Positions 29,170 to 38,932 of a stretch of DNA of 64,000 bases are shown piece after piece (the first letter of the stretch is position 1; each line of letters starts with the position of its first letter). Under the pieces are notes generated by a model. That model saw only the letters and a list, made by a program, of their open reading frames with translations, ran no database searches and was not told the DNA's origin. The translations under genes and the position numbers were made by a program. The DNA lies in NCBI GenBank assembly GCA_024331125.1, contig JANDJI010000007.1, positions 1 through 64,000 of the forward strand. The letters run 5' to 3'. Origin of the DNA: Nitrospira sp. (GTDB lineage: Bacteria > Nitrospirota > Nitrospiria > Nitrospirales > Nitrospiraceae).

Positions 29170-29185
29170 TGGCGGTGGCCTTGCT
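29170..29185 (+). promoter_or_regulatory. Candidate sigma-54 promoter for the urea operon
   Basis: TGGCGGTGGCCTTGCT has GG at the -24 place and GC at the -12 place, separated by exactly ten bases, close to the TGGCAC-N5-TTGCW consensus. It points toward urtA but lies about 530 bp upstream, which would give a very long leader. Urea operons are often under sigma-54/NtrC nitrogen control, which makes it plausible. One such match in GC-rich DNA can arise by chance. Confidence 0.35.
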
Positions 29186-29713
29186 AGGAAGTTATACGGT
29201 TCCGGAGCGGTCGATGATGCTCTGCAGATTTTTGTCATGCAATTTTGCCGTCCGGCTCATTGTCGTTACAAATTCCTTTGACTGTCACATAGTTTCTTTG
29301 GACATTGGACATCGGGGGAATCCTTCGACGGCGCGCAGCGGCCTGGGTGTATTTTTCGGTATGCGAACAACACTGTTTCGCATGACATTGAATTCGAAGA
29401 AGAGCGCTTGACAGGCTGGAAGGTCTTTCTTTATAAGGGCCATAGTGCTGGAAAAACAGGAAAAAATCGGATAGTCGGTCATGATATCGAATCATGAGGA
29501 TGACCGAGGTACTTCAAGGAGCGGGAAAGGCATCATTCAAAATACAGCCAACAGCCTTATTGGCGTCTCGAGAAAGGAGGGAATGTAGCCGATAGCCGAG
29601 TCGGGTTTTCGGGTGTGGCAGGAACCAGAGCGTCGGAACGTTTTGGCGAAGTTCCATAAGTAACGCATCAACCGGAAGTTTGCATCTCACGGCAACTGAA
29701 AGGAGTGATGCTC

Positions 29714-31084
29714 ATGGAAACGGGAATGCCACCGTGTACGGAAAACCTCAGCAAAACGGAAGAGAGCACTACCGATAGCGGGTCGTCAAGACGAGAGTTC
29801 CTCTCTCAAAGCGGGAAAATAGCCGCAGGCGTAGGGGTTGCCGCCCTACTGGGTAATCTTGGAAACTACGCCCTCTCCTATGCGGCGAGCGGACCACCAA
29901 TCAAAATCGGCGTTCTTCATTCACTGAGCGGCACCATGGCCATCAGTGAAGTGTCATTGCGCGACGTCGTGCTGATGGCGGTGGAAGAAATTAACAAAGC
30001 CGGCGGTGTGATGGGACGGGAGATCCAGCCCGTCGTTGTTGATCCCGCTTCCAATTGGGATCTCTTCGCCGAAAAAGCCAAACAGTTGTTGTTGCAGGAT
30101 AAAGTGTCCGTCGTCTTCGGCTGCTGGACGTCGGTCAGCCGAAAATCCGTCCTGCCCGTCTTCGAGAAGAACAACGGCCTGCTCTTTTATCCTGTTCAGT
30201 ACGAAGGCGAGGAATGTTCACGGAACGTGTTCTACACCGGTGCCGCCGTCAACCAACAGGCGCAGCCGGCCGTCGAATACTTGATGAGTCCGGAAGGAGG
30301 TTCGTACAAAAAGTTTTATTTGTTGGGGAGCGACTACGTCTATCCTCGCACGACGAACAAAATCCTTCGGGCGATGCTGCTGGCCAAAGGGGTGCCGCCG
30401 GCCAACATCGCGGAAGAATACACTCCCTTCCATCATCAAGATTATCAGACCATCTGCGGCAAGATCAAAAAATTCGCGGCCGGCGGAGGAGCCGCCGTCA
30501 TCAGCACGATCAACGGCGACAGCAATGTTCCCTTCTACAAAGAATTCGCCAACCAGGGACTGAGGGCGGAAGACGCTCCGATCATGGCCTTCAGCGTGGC
30601 CGAAGACGAATTGCGAGGAATGGACACGACGGCGCTGGTCGGACATCTGGCCGCGTGGAACTATTTTCAAAGCGTGGATACGCCGCAGAATAAGAAGTTC
30701 GTCGCGAATTTCAAGGCGTACTGCAAGCGAAATAACTTGCCGGACGGCGAGAATCGGGTGACGGATGATCCGATCGAAGCCGCCTATTTCGGCGTGTATG
30801 TGTGGAAGCAGGCCGTTGAGCAGGCCGGCTCAACCGAGGTCGACAAGGTTCGCAGGGCCGTCTACAACCAAAAGTTTTTGGCTCCCGGCGGGACCATCAT
30901 GATGGACTGCTGCAATCATCACACGCATAAGCCCGTGCTCATCGGGGAAATCCTCAAGGACGGTCAGTTCAAGGTGATCTGGCGATCCAAGGGATTGGTC
31001 AAACCCGAACCTTGGAGCGAGTTTACGAATCCTGAGAAAGGATGCGATTGGGTGAATCATCAGGGGACGTATCAGAAGAAGTAG
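29714..31084 (+). CDS. urtA: Urea ABC transporter, substrate-binding protein
   Basis: A 456-residue periplasmic urea receptor. The N-terminus carries a twin-arginine signal, SRREFLSQ (Arg26-Arg27) followed by a hydrophobic stretch IAAGVGVAALLGNLG, so export is by the Tat route. The mature protein starts near PPIKIGVLHSLSGTMAISE and continues with NKAGGVMGREIQPVVVDPASNW, the UrtA/AmiC type I binding fold. The C-terminal IMMDCCNHHTHKPVLIGEI region is typical of UrtA. AAAGGAG lies eight bases before ATG 29714; ATG 29708 is possible but too close. It heads urtABCDE-ureABCFGD. Confidence 0.95.
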   Translation: METGMPPCTENLSKTEESTTDSGSSRREFLSQSGKIAAGVGVAALLGNLGNYALSYAASGPPIKIGVLHSLSGTMAISEVSLRDVVLMAVEEINKAGGVMGREIQPVVVDPASNWDLFAEKAKQLLLQDKVSVVFGCWTSVSRKSVLPVFEKNNGLLFYPVQYEGEECSRNVFYTGAAVNQQAQPAVEYLMSPEGGSYKKFYLLGSDYVYPRTTNKILRAMLLAKGVPPANIAEEYTPFHHQDYQTICGKIKKFAAGGGAAVISTINGDSNVPFYKEFANQGLRAEDAPIMAFSVAEDELRGMDTTALVGHLAAWNYFQSVDTPQNKKFVANFKAYCKRNNLPDGENRVTDDPIEAAYFGVYVWKQAVEQAGSTEVDKVRRAVYNQKFLAPGGTIMMDCCNHHTHKPVLIGEILKDGQFKVIWRSKGLVKPEPWSEFTNPEKGCDWVNHQGTYQKK

Positions 31085-31237
31085 CATATGACCGATGAGG
31101 GGCGGGCCCTTCCGTGAGGATGCGCCCGCCCAAGAAATCATGGCGGGCCGGATGGAGGGGATATTCCCAGGAACCAGATTTTCACTTCTTCGTCCCGATG
31201 CCGATTATGGTCCTTCATCTTGTCTGAGAGAGGATCC

Positions 31238-32818
31238 ATGAAGGGATGGCGGTGCGCCGCGATCGTAATTCTGCTGATGGTCGTGTCGGCGGTGATGGGC
31301 CCGCATCAAAGGTTGCTGTTTGCGGAGGAGGTATCGTCGCAACCCTCCGAGACGGCTTCCGCTCCCGTCGCCGTTCTTTCCATTGAGCAGGCGCTCTCGG
31401 GAATTCAAAGCGACGATCCCGCGGTTCGCCAGGCGGCGGCCACCTTTCTTATTGAGAAAGGAGATGCCGGGCTCATTCCAAAGCTTGACGAAATTCGAGC
31501 CGAAGGCTCGCGGATCGTGCGTCAGACCATTAAACCGGTCGTTGACCTCCTCAAAAACAAAGCAAATTTGATGCACGAATCGCCTGATTTCAGGCGATCG
31601 GCCGCCGCCGATCTCGCTTTGACGGGTCGGGTCGAGGCTATTCCATATCTGAAGGAAGCGGCGGATAAGGAGGACGTCTGGTGGGTTCGATATACGATGG
31701 AGGAATCATGGCATCTTCTTGAGCTGAATTCCGACGATCCGGCCGTTCGGCTGGAAGCCGTCAAGAAGTTGGGCGAACTTCGAAGCCTCAACAGCCTGAG
31801 CACGTTGAAAGAGTTGATAGAAGCGGGCGAACAGTCCGAAGCGACGGAACAACAAAAGGAGTTGGCTGCGGCAGGAAGGGCCGCTGTTGAGCGAATCGAA
31901 ACCTGGTCCATGTGGGCCGGTGTGTTGGAGACCCTGTTCCGAGGCATCAGCCTGAGCTCTATTCTCCTCATCATGTCTCTCGGCCTCGCCATTGTGTTCG
32001 GTCTCATGGGCGTGATCAACATGGCGCATGGTGAGCTGATGATGATCGGCGCCTATGCCACGTACGTCACCCAACAGGCGTTTATCGCCTGGTTTTCTCC
32101 GGAAGTTTTCGATTGGTACTTCCCGGCGGCCCTCCCTGTCGCCTTTCTCACCGCGGCGATGGTCGGGTGGGTCCTCGAAGCCACGGTGATTCGGTTTCTC
32201 TACGGCCGTCTCCTGGAAACGCTGCTGGCGACGTGGGGGATCAGCTTGATTCTCATGCAGGCGGCCCGGGTGTACTTCGGTGATCTCACGGCCGTCATTG
32301 CGCCGCAGGCATTGAGAGGAGGAGCGCAAGTGATGGTGGGGGTCTATCTCCCCTATAACAGGATTTTCATCATCGTCCTGTCCGTCGTGTGTGTCGTCGG
32401 CGTGTATTACCTCCTGTTTCGGTCGAATTTGGGAATGCGCGTCAGGGCCGTCACGCAGAATCGAAATATGAGCGCGTGCCTGGGCATTCCGACCAGAAAA
32501 GTCGATTCCTATACGTTCGCGTTCGCCTCGGGGTTGGCCGGGGTTGCCGGCTGGGCTCTGACGATGGTGGGCAACGTCGATCCGGGCCTTGGGCAAAACT
32601 ACATCGTCGATTCCTTCATGGTGGTCGTGACCGGGGGAGTCGGCAAACTGGCTGGGACGATATGGGCCTCGTTGGGGATCGGAGGCTTGAACAAGGTCAT
32701 CGAGCCGTTCACCGGAGCGGTGTATGGAAAGGTGTTTATTCTTCTCGGAGTGATTCTTTTCTTGCAATGGCGGCCGTCCGGTCTCTTTGCCGCGAAAGGA
32801 AGAAGCGCCGATGCCTGA
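31238..32818 (+). CDS. urtB: Urea ABC transporter, permease UrtB
   Basis: A 526-residue inner-membrane permease. After a signal-like first segment, residues ~30-215 form the soluble periplasmic extension typical of UrtB, with HEAT-like helical pairs (DDPAVRQAAATFLIEKGDAG and later DDPAVRLEAVKKLGELRS). The LivH-type permease begins near residue 222, with GLMGVINMAHGELMMIGAYA as signature and VDSFMVVVTGGVGKLAGT near the end. It pairs with UrtC to form the channel. The ATG at 31238 follows GAGAGG. Its stop overlaps the urtC start by eight bases. Confidence 0.94.
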   Translation: MKGWRCAAIVILLMVVSAVMGPHQRLLFAEEVSSQPSETASAPVAVLSIEQALSGIQSDDPAVRQAAATFLIEKGDAGLIPKLDEIRAEGSRIVRQTIKPVVDLLKNKANLMHESPDFRRSAAADLALTGRVEAIPYLKEAADKEDVWWVRYTMEESWHLLELNSDDPAVRLEAVKKLGELRSLNSLSTLKELIEAGEQSEATEQQKELAAAGRAAVERIETWSMWAGVLETLFRGISLSSILLIMSLGLAIVFGLMGVINMAHGELMMIGAYATYVTQQAFIAWFSPEVFDWYFPAALPVAFLTAAMVGWVLEATVIRFLYGRLLETLLATWGISLILMQAARVYFGDLTAVIAPQALRGGAQVMVGVYLPYNRIFIIVLSVVCVVGVYYLLFRSNLGMRVRAVTQNRNMSACLGIPTRKVDSYTFAFASGLAGVAGWALTMVGNVDPGLGQNYIVDSFMVVVTGGVGKLAGTIWASLGIGGLNKVIEPFTGAVYGKVFILLGVILFLQWRPSGLFAAKGRSADA

Positions 32819-33944
32819 ACCGATGCGTTCGCCGCAGGACAGCCGTGAGACATGGCCCTTTTATTCGGCGGTCGCGCTCTTTCTGATTGTGCTGCCGCTG
32901 TTGAACGTGTTGCCGCCGGAAGATTCCTGGCTGCACCTTTCCGACTTTAGATTGAATCAGTTCGGCAAGTTCCTTTGTTTCGCCATCCTGGCGATCGGAC
33001 TCGATCTGACCTGGGGCTATTGCGGCGTGCTGAGCTTGGGACAGGGGGTGTTTTTCGGGTTCGGCGCCTATTGCATGGGTATGTATTTGGCGTTACAGAT
33101 CGGGAAGGAAAGTGTCTATGGCAGCGATCTTCCGGATTTCATGGTATGGACTCAAGTCAAAGAGCTCCCCTGGTTCTGGATTCCGTTCAAGAGTTTTTGG
33201 GCCGGCTTGTTGGGGGCGATTCTTGTCCCCGTGCTCTTTGCCACCATTTTCGGGTTCCTGGCCTTTCGCAGCAGAATCAAGGGTGTGTATTTTGCCATCA
33301 TTACCCAAGCTCTTGCCTTTGCCGCGTGGCTGGTTTTCAACCGCAACGAGACGCGGTTGGGAGGAACGAACGGCTTGACGGATTTCAAACAAATTCTCGG
33401 CTTCCGACTTTCGGACCCCTCCACGCAACGGGGCCTCTACATCTTGACGGTGCTGGCGCTTATCGGGGCCTACCTGCTCTGCCGCTGGATTGTCGAATCG
33501 AGGACCGGAAAGGTCTTGATCGCCATAAGGGACAGTGAATCGCGAGTCGTATTCTCAGGTTACACTCCCTGGGTCTATAAATTGTTCGTCTTCGTCGTGG
33601 CGGCGGGGCTGGCTGGACTGGCGGGGTTGTTGTATGTGCCGCAGGTCGGAATCATCACACCGGCGCAGATCGGGGTCCTGCCGTCGCTTGAGGTGGTCAT
33701 TTGGGTGGCGGTCGGAGGGCGGGGTACGCTGGTAGGGGCGGTGTTGGGAGCGGTGACCGTGAACTATGGCCGCAGTGTCTTGACGAACTATTTTCCTGAA
33801 GCCTGGCCGTTCATTCTGGGCGGGCTTTTCGTCGTCGTCGTGACGATGTTTCCGGACGGACTGATCGGCATATTTAGGAAGCTTTTCTCCGGCGGGCCTC
33901 CGGCTCCGGGACTTGCCGTGCAGAAAGCGCAAGGAGGATCGTGA
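32811..33944 (+). CDS. urtC: Urea ABC transporter, permease UrtC
   Basis: A 377-residue LivM-type permease. The hallmark GLDLTWGYCGVLSLGQGVFFGFGAY lies near residues 62-86, and the coupling-helix region includes VLIAIRDSESRVVFSGY. A WVAVGGRGTLVGAVLGAV segment precedes the last membrane spans. Eight or more hydrophobic segments are visible. The ATG lies inside the last codons of urtB, indicating translational coupling, and AAGGAAG is positioned upstream. It forms the membrane heterodimer with UrtB and docks the ATPases UrtD and UrtE. Confidence 0.94.
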   Translation: MPEPMRSPQDSRETWPFYSAVALFLIVLPLLNVLPPEDSWLHLSDFRLNQFGKFLCFAILAIGLDLTWGYCGVLSLGQGVFFGFGAYCMGMYLALQIGKESVYGSDLPDFMVWTQVKELPWFWIPFKSFWAGLLGAILVPVLFATIFGFLAFRSRIKGVYFAIITQALAFAAWLVFNRNETRLGGTNGLTDFKQILGFRLSDPSTQRGLYILTVLALIGAYLLCRWIVESRTGKVLIAIRDSESRVVFSGYTPWVYKLFVFVVAAGLAGLAGLLYVPQVGIITPAQIGVLPSLEVVIWVAVGGRGTLVGAVLGAVTVNYGRSVLTNYFPEAWPFILGGLFVVVVTMFPDGLIGIFRKLFSGGPPAPGLAVQKAQGGS

Positions 33945-33945
33945 C

Positions 33946-34710
33946 GTGGCCGAGGATCACTTCATTCTCCGATGCGAAAACGTGACGGTTGATTATGACG
34001 GATTCAAGGCGCTCAACAACTGCAACTTCAGCGTCCGCCACAACGAACTTCGCGTGGTGATCGGGCCGAACGGTGCCGGCAAGACGACGCTGCTGGACGT
34101 GATTTGTGGGAAAACCAAGCCGTTTTCCGGAAAGGTCATCTTCGGCGACAACGTTGATTTGACGACCAAGAATGCCGAGACCATTGCGAAACTTGGGGTG
34201 GGTCGCAAGTTTCAAGCTCCCTCAATCTATGGCAATCTTTCGGTGTGGGAGAACTTGGATCTCTCGCTCAAACGCACCAGCAAGGGAGTGTTCTCTACCT
34301 TGGTCGGCAAGTCGACGCCGGCCGAGCGTGTACGAATCGAAGAAACCTTGGAGATGATCGGGCTCGAGGCCCATGCGTACGACAGAGCCGGTTCGCTCTC
34401 GCACGGTCAAAAACAGTGGTTGGAAATCGGCATGGTGATCTTGCAAGATCCATTGTTGCTTCTTGTGGACGAGCCGGTTGCCGGCATGAGCGATAAGGAA
34501 ACGGAGCAAACGGGACGGCTTTTGCAGGCTCTTTCTGAAAAACAGGCCATCGTCGTCATCGAGCACGACATGGATTTTGTGAGACAAATCGCCCGTATCG
34601 TCACGGTGCTGGCGGAGGGGACGGTTATTTGTGAAGGGACGGTTGAGCACGTCCAGGCGGACGATCAGGTGAGAGAAATCTATCTGGGCCGAGCCAAAGT
34701 CGCCCATTAG
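33946..34710 (+). CDS. urtD: Urea ABC transporter, ATPase UrtD
   Basis: A 254-residue LivG-type ATPase. Walker A is GPNGAGKT (40-47), the signature motif is LSHGQKQWLEIG (Ser-His-Gly instead of the usual Ser-Gly-Gly, as common in UrtD), and Walker B is LLLLVDEPVAGM followed by the switch region VIEHDMDFV. The start is GTG at 33946, eight bases after AAGGAGG; this Shine-Dalgarno lies within the last codons of urtC. It acts in the cytoplasm as a heterodimer with UrtE. Confidence 0.95.
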   Translation: MAEDHFILRCENVTVDYDGFKALNNCNFSVRHNELRVVIGPNGAGKTTLLDVICGKTKPFSGKVIFGDNVDLTTKNAETIAKLGVGRKFQAPSIYGNLSVWENLDLSLKRTSKGVFSTLVGKSTPAERVRIEETLEMIGLEAHAYDRAGSLSHGQKQWLEIGMVILQDPLLLLVDEPVAGMSDKETEQTGRLLQALSEKQAIVVIEHDMDFVRQIARIVTVLAEGTVICEGTVEHVQADDQVREIYLGRAKVAH

Positions 34711-34754
34711 CGCCGGCGTACCACACGTTCCGACGTGACAGAGGATCGGAAGTC

Positions 34755-35468
34755 ATGGTGCTGAAACTTGATAACGTCAACGCCTACTACGGAGAGAGTC
34801 ACATCCTACGGAATGTGTCCTTCACAATCGACCCCGGCGAAGTGGTCTGTTTGATGGGCAGAAACGGGGTGGGAAAGACCACGACCCTGAAGACTTTAAC
34901 GGGTTTGCTGCCGGTGAAGGGCGGAACCATCATGTTCGACGGCAAGGACGTTACTCATTGGAAAACGGATCTTCGGGCGAAATATGGTTTGGCCTACGTG
35001 CCTCAAGGGCGGGAAATCATTCCGCATCTGACTGTCCGCGAGAACCTCCTGCTCGGCTATTGGAACCGTCCCAAAATGAGCGGTGACATATCAGAAAAAG
35101 ATGCGTTCGACGAGGTCTATCAACTGTTTCCCAAACTGACGCAAATCCTCCATCGGCCGGGCGGTGTTTTGAGCGGTGGAGAACAGCAGCAGTTGGCGAT
35201 CGGCCGCGCGATCTTGTCCAATCCCAAATTGCTCTTGCTCGATGAGCCGACGGAAGGCATTCAGCCCTCCATCGTGGATCATATCGAAGATGTCATTATC
35301 GGTTTCAAAAAGTCCCGGCGGTTCGCGATACTATTGGTGGAACAAGGGCTTCATTTTGCCGCTCGTTTGGCTGAGAAATACGTGATCATGGCCAGGGGCG
35401 CCGTCAAGGCGCAGGGGAAGAGCACTGAGTTGAGCGCGGAGATGGTTCGGCAGCATCTGACGGTCTAG
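34755..35468 (+). CDS. urtE: Urea ABC transporter, ATPase UrtE
   Basis: A 237-residue LivF-type ATPase. Walker A GRNGVGKT (35-42), Q-loop and YVPQGREIIPHLTVREN region typical of UrtE, signature LSGGEQQQLAIGRAI, Walker B LLLLDEPTEGIQP and switch LLVEQGLHFAARLAEKY. The length is standard. A 44 bp spacer separates it from urtD. It completes the urea importer. The urease genes begin 116 bp downstream on the same strand. Confidence 0.96.
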   Translation: MVLKLDNVNAYYGESHILRNVSFTIDPGEVVCLMGRNGVGKTTTLKTLTGLLPVKGGTIMFDGKDVTHWKTDLRAKYGLAYVPQGREIIPHLTVRENLLLGYWNRPKMSGDISEKDAFDEVYQLFPKLTQILHRPGGVLSGGEQQQLAIGRAILSNPKLLLLDEPTEGIQPSIVDHIEDVIIGFKKSRRFAILLVEQGLHFAARLAEKYVIMARGAVKAQGKSTELSAEMVRQHLTV

Positions 35469-35584
35469 CGCGGTTGATTGCCGGGTATCTTCATTCTTTG
35501 GAAGACGGGCAAAGGCCGGCAGGACATTCAGCGGTTCGGTTTGAAAAAGATTGACGGCTAGATTGGCGGGCAGGAGGAGGATTC

Positions 35585-35887
35585 ATGCGGCTCACTCCGA
35601 GAGAACAGGAGAAGTTGTTGATTTATACAGCCGGACAGTTGGCGGCCGACCGGAAAAAACGCGGTCTTCAGCTCAACCATCCGGAAGCGGTCGCGTATTT
35701 GACCGCCGCCGTTCTTGAAGGCATTCGAGACGGCATGTCGGTGGCCGACCTGATGACGTACGGCACCACGCTGCTTTCTCGCAAGGACGTGATGCCCGGG
35801 GTGCCGGAAATGATTCATGAACTGCAGGTCGAGGGTACCTTCCCGGATGGGACCAAGCTTGTCACCATCCATGATCCGATCCGTTAG
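35585..35887 (+). CDS. ureA: Urease gamma subunit
   Basis: A 100-residue UreA, the usual length. [17 protein letters not shown] opens the protein and [21 protein letters not shown] and [19 protein letters not shown] are diagnostic. AGGAGG sits at a good distance before the ATG. It is the first structural gene of ureABC and packs around UreC in the (alpha-beta-gamma)3 enzyme. UreB begins 72 bp further on. Confidence 0.97.
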   Translation: MRLTPREQEKLLIYTAGQLAADRKKRGLQLNHPEAVAYLTAAVLEGIRDGMSVADLMTYGTTLLSRKDVMPGVPEMIHELQVEGTFPDGTKLVTIHDPIR

Positions 35888-35959
35888 GCATCCCGTCTGG
35901 TCGTGAACTGTGGGGGCGGCCCATTCCTGGGGGGAATTCTTTATGGGAGGTACCATGCC

Positions 35960-36430
35960 ATGACCAAGAAATCCGGAAAAGCAAAGACTGCTTCGACTCC
36001 GAAAAGAAGCTCCATGGCTTCTTTGATCAAAAATGAATTGGCCGGGCCGGTCGTTCCGGGACAGATATTCTTGGCCGCCGGCGACATCGAGGCCAATGCC
36101 GGCCGTCCGACCAGAGAATTGACCGTTGCGAATACGGGTGACCGTCCCATTCAAGTCGGGTCGCACTGCCATTTTTTCGAAGCCAACCGCGCGTTGCGAT
36201 TCGACCGGGAGCAGGCGTTCGGATTTCGACTGTCGATTCCCGCTGGGACGGCGGTGCGGTTTGAACCGGGAGAAGAAAAGCGAGTGACGATCGTTGCGTT
36301 GGCCGGAAGACGGATGGCGTACGGCATCAATGCCCTGACGGAAGGATCGTTGGACGATCCCGAGGTCAAGTCGAAGGCGCTCGCTCGGGCGGCGGAGTCG
36401 GGATTTTCCGGCAAAGGAGGGACAGCGTGA
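35960..36430 (+). CDS. ureB: Urease beta subunit with N-terminal extension
   Basis: A 156-residue UreB, longer than the roughly 100-125 residues usual for separate beta subunits. The conserved core starts at [21 protein letters not shown] near residue 29 and includes [20 protein letters not shown], containing the cysteine/histidine loop near the active-site flap. The ~28-residue N-terminal addition is Lys/Ser/Thr-rich ([18 protein letters not shown]) and the C-terminus also runs about 20 residues long. The start at 35960 is supported by GGGAGGT upstream, but an internal start near GPVV cannot be excluded. It overlaps ureC by GTGA. Confidence 0.93.
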   Translation: MTKKSGKAKTASTPKRSSMASLIKNELAGPVVPGQIFLAAGDIEANAGRPTRELTVANTGDRPIQVGSHCHFFEANRALRFDREQAFGFRLSIPAGTAVRFEPGEEKRVTIVALAGRRMAYGINALTEGSLDDPEVKSKALARAAESGFSGKGGTA

Positions 36431-38151
36431 AAATTCCACGCAAACAATACGTCGATCTCTTCGGTCCCACCGTCGGAGACCGTATCAGGTTGGCCGACAC
36501 GGAGTTGTTGATCGAGGTGGAAAAAGACCTTACGTCGTACGGAGATGAGGCGGTCTTCGGCGGCGGCAAGGTGTTGCGGGATGGAATGGGGCAATCGCCT
36601 CGCGCCACCAGCGCGGGCGGTGCGCTTGATACGGTGATCACCAACGCCGTCATCCTCGATTACTGGGGGATCGTCAAAGCGGATATCGGGATCAAGAATG
36701 GACGCATCGTCGGAGTCGGCAAGGCCGGCAATCCCGATCTCATGCCCAACGTGACGCCAGGGATGGAAGTGGGGGCCGGGACGGAAGCCATCTCTGCCGA
36801 AGGCTGTATTGTGACCGCCGGCGGCGTGGAAACACATATCCATTTTATATGTCCTCAACAGTATTGGGAGGCGCTTTCGGCCGGTATCACGACCATGATC
36901 GGCGGGGGAACCGGTCCGGCGACCGGAACGAACGCGACGACCTGCACCCCGGGACCGTGGAATATCCATCGCATGTTGGAAGCTTCTGATGGCATCCCGA
37001 TCAATCTTGGGTTTTTGGGGAAAGGCAACTCTTCGCAGCCTGAAGGGTTGAACGAGCAGATCGAGGCCGGGGCGATCGGCTTGAAGTTGCACGAAGATTG
37101 GGGAACGACCCCGGCCGCGATCGATACCTGTTTAAGCGTTGCCGACCGATACGACGTCCAAGTGGCCATCCATACGGATACGTTGAACGAAGCCGGATTC
37201 GTCGAGGACACGATTCGGGCCTTCAAAGGTCGAACGATCCATTCATTCCATACAGAGGGAGCGGGTGGCGGCCATGCGCCTGACATCATCAAGGTCTGCG
37301 GCGAGCCCAACGTGTTGCCATCATCGACCAATCCGACGATGCCCTTTACAGTCAATACAATGGACGAGCATTTAGATATGCTTATCGTCTGCCACCATTT
37401 GAACAAACGAGTTCCGGAAGATGTGGCCTTCGCGGAATCCCGCATCCGTCGGGAGACGATTGCGGCGGAAGACATCCTGCATGACTTGGGCGCGATCAGC
37501 ATGATGTCGTCTGACTCCCAGGCCATGGGTCGGATCGGCGAGGTCATTATCCGAACCTGGCAGACGGCTCATAAAATGAAAGTCCAGCGGGGGCACCTTG
37601 CTCCTTCTGACGGGCATGACTCCGAACGCCATGACAATTTCCGGGCGAAACGATATGTGGCCAAGTATACGATCAACCCTGCCATCACTCACGGGATCGC
37701 CCATGAGGTCGGTTCGGTGGAAGTCGGCAAGATCGCGGACCTCGTGATTTGGAAGCCGGCGTTTTTCGGGGTGAAGCCGGAGATGGTGTTAAAAGGTGGG
37801 TTCATCGCCCAAGCGCAGATGGGAGATCCGAATGCGTCGATTCCGACGCCGGAGCCGATCATCAGTCGACCGATGTTCGGCTCGTTCGGGCGGGCGCTCT
37901 GTAGCACCAGTTTGACCTTTGTGTCCCAGGCGGCGCTGGATCGGGAGATTCCAAAAAACCTGGGCTTGCAAAAGCGCGTCGTTGCGGTGAAGAACTGCCG
38001 CGCCGTCAAGAAACGCGATCTGCGACTGAACGATTACCTGCCCAAGATCGAGGTCGATCCGGAGACGTACGCGGTGACCGCGGACGGGGCGCGGCTCACC
38101 TGCGAACCGGCGATTGTGCTGCCGATGGCTCAGCGATATTTTCTCTTTTAG
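36427..38151 (+). CDS. ureC: Urease alpha (catalytic) subunit
   Basis: A 574-residue UreC that hydrolyses urea to ammonia and carbamate. All nickel ligands are present, each shifted by +3 from the Klebsiella numbering: H137 and H139 (THIHF), carbamylated K220 (GLKLHEDWG), H249 (HTDTLNE), H275 (HTEGAGGGH) and D363 (SSDSQAMGR). The flap region with VCHHLN is intact. Translation begins at GTG 36427, overlapping the ureB stop codon, which implies coupling. The accessory genes ureF, ureG and ureD follow. Confidence 0.98.
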   Translation: MKIPRKQYVDLFGPTVGDRIRLADTELLIEVEKDLTSYGDEAVFGGGKVLRDGMGQSPRATSAGGALDTVITNAVILDYWGIVKADIGIKNGRIVGVGKAGNPDLMPNVTPGMEVGAGTEAISAEGCIVTAGGVETHIHFICPQQYWEALSAGITTMIGGGTGPATGTNATTCTPGPWNIHRMLEASDGIPINLGFLGKGNSSQPEGLNEQIEAGAIGLKLHEDWGTTPAAIDTCLSVADRYDVQVAIHTDTLNEAGFVEDTIRAFKGRTIHSFHTEGAGGGHAPDIIKVCGEPNVLPSSTNPTMPFTVNTMDEHLDMLIVCHHLNKRVPEDVAFAESRIRRETIAAEDILHDLGAISMMSSDSQAMGRIGEVIIRTWQTAHKMKVQRGHLAPSDGHDSERHDNFRAKRYVAKYTINPAITHGIAHEVGSVEVGKIADLVIWKPAFFGVKPEMVLKGGFIAQAQMGDPNASIPTPEPIISRPMFGSFGRALCSTSLTFVSQAALDREIPKNLGLQKRVVAVKNCRAVKKRDLRLNDYLPKIEVDPETYAVTADGARLTCEPAIVLPMAQRYFLF

Positions 38152-38188
38152 CGACAGCAAGACTGCGGGGAAGAAAGGTGTCGGCCGA

Positions 38189-38875
38189 ATGAATACGCGG
38201 GCGTTGCTGGAGGGGTTGAGATTTACCGATACGTTTTTCCCCTCCGGGGGATATGCGTTTTCTTCAGGACTGGAAGCGGCTGTTCAAGACGGCTCGGTTC
38301 GGGATTCGGAACAATTGGCTCGGTACGGGGAGGATCTGCTGCGCGGGGGGATGAGTCGGCGGGAGGCGCTGGCGGCAAAGTCGGCGAGTCGAGCCGGATC
38401 GATCGGTTCGTTATCTGCGGCCATCCGTCTGGATCATGAGTTGGATGCCATGAAATTAAGCCGCGAATCCCGCTTGGCCAGCCGCCAGATGGGGCGACAG
38501 GTGATCAAAATCGCCGCGGACCAACTGCCCGGTCAAGCGATCGTAACTGACTATCGGGAGGCTGTTGAGACGAACCGAGCCCCGGGGCACTTGGCTGTCG
38601 GTCTGGGATTGACGTTGGGCGCCTGCGGCTGGAGTGGTCGAGAAACGGTCGCGGCGTTTCTGTATCAAACGGCGGTGGGACTCGTGTCAGCCGCCATGCG
38701 ACTCTGTCCTATCGGTCAGCGTGAAGGGCAGCGGGTTTTGGGCCAGTGGCTCCCGTTAATTGATCGTATCAGTCGAGAGATTGATGTCAAGACGTCCATG
38801 AGTTCATGGTCGCCTCTCCAAGACATTTATGCCATGCGCCACGGTCAGTTGGAGTGGAGGCTGTTTCGGTCTTAA
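38189..38875 (+). CDS. ureF: Urease accessory protein UreF
   Basis: A 228-residue all-helical accessory protein. FTDTFFPSGGYAFSSGLEAAVQDG near the start is the UreF hallmark, and GHLAVGLGLTLGACG lies in the middle. UreF bridges UreD and UreG in the complex that delivers nickel to apo-urease and acts as a checkpoint on UreG GTP hydrolysis. The ATG at 38189 was chosen to place the hallmark near residue 12. It lies 37 bp after ureC and 57 bp before ureG. Confidence 0.93.
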   Translation: MNTRALLEGLRFTDTFFPSGGYAFSSGLEAAVQDGSVRDSEQLARYGEDLLRGGMSRREALAAKSASRAGSIGSLSAAIRLDHELDAMKLSRESRLASRQMGRQVIKIAADQLPGQAIVTDYREAVETNRAPGHLAVGLGLTLGACGWSGRETVAAFLYQTAVGLVSAAMRLCPIGQREGQRVLGQWLPLIDRISREIDVKTSMSSWSPLQDIYAMRHGQLEWRLFRS

Positions 38876-38932
38876 GCGGACGTGTGACGTAGAGATAAGG
38901 TCGGACGAGGGACGGTATGCGTTGGTACTCTT

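Larger units (their letters stand above)
28757..29713. other. Gene-free divergent regulatory interval
   Basis: 957 bp between the porin start and urtA start. Frames here are short, lack ribosome binding sites and do not look protein-like. It holds the porin leader hairpin (28798-28834) and a sigma-54-like box (29170-29185). It should contain the promoters of both the porin and the urea operon. AAAGGAGGG at 29573-29581 resembles a ribosome binding site but is followed by ATG TAG, so it starts nothing obvious. Confidence 0.6.

Noticed and set aside
28819..29187. A 122-codon plus-strand frame in the porin-urtA interval
   Set aside because: Codon use is unlike neighbouring genes, the product has no domain features, and it starts inside the porin leader hairpin without a binding site.
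29481..29588. A 35-codon frame upstream of urtA that could be a leader peptide
   Set aside because: No ribosome binding site precedes it, and the peptide has no run of one regulatory amino acid.
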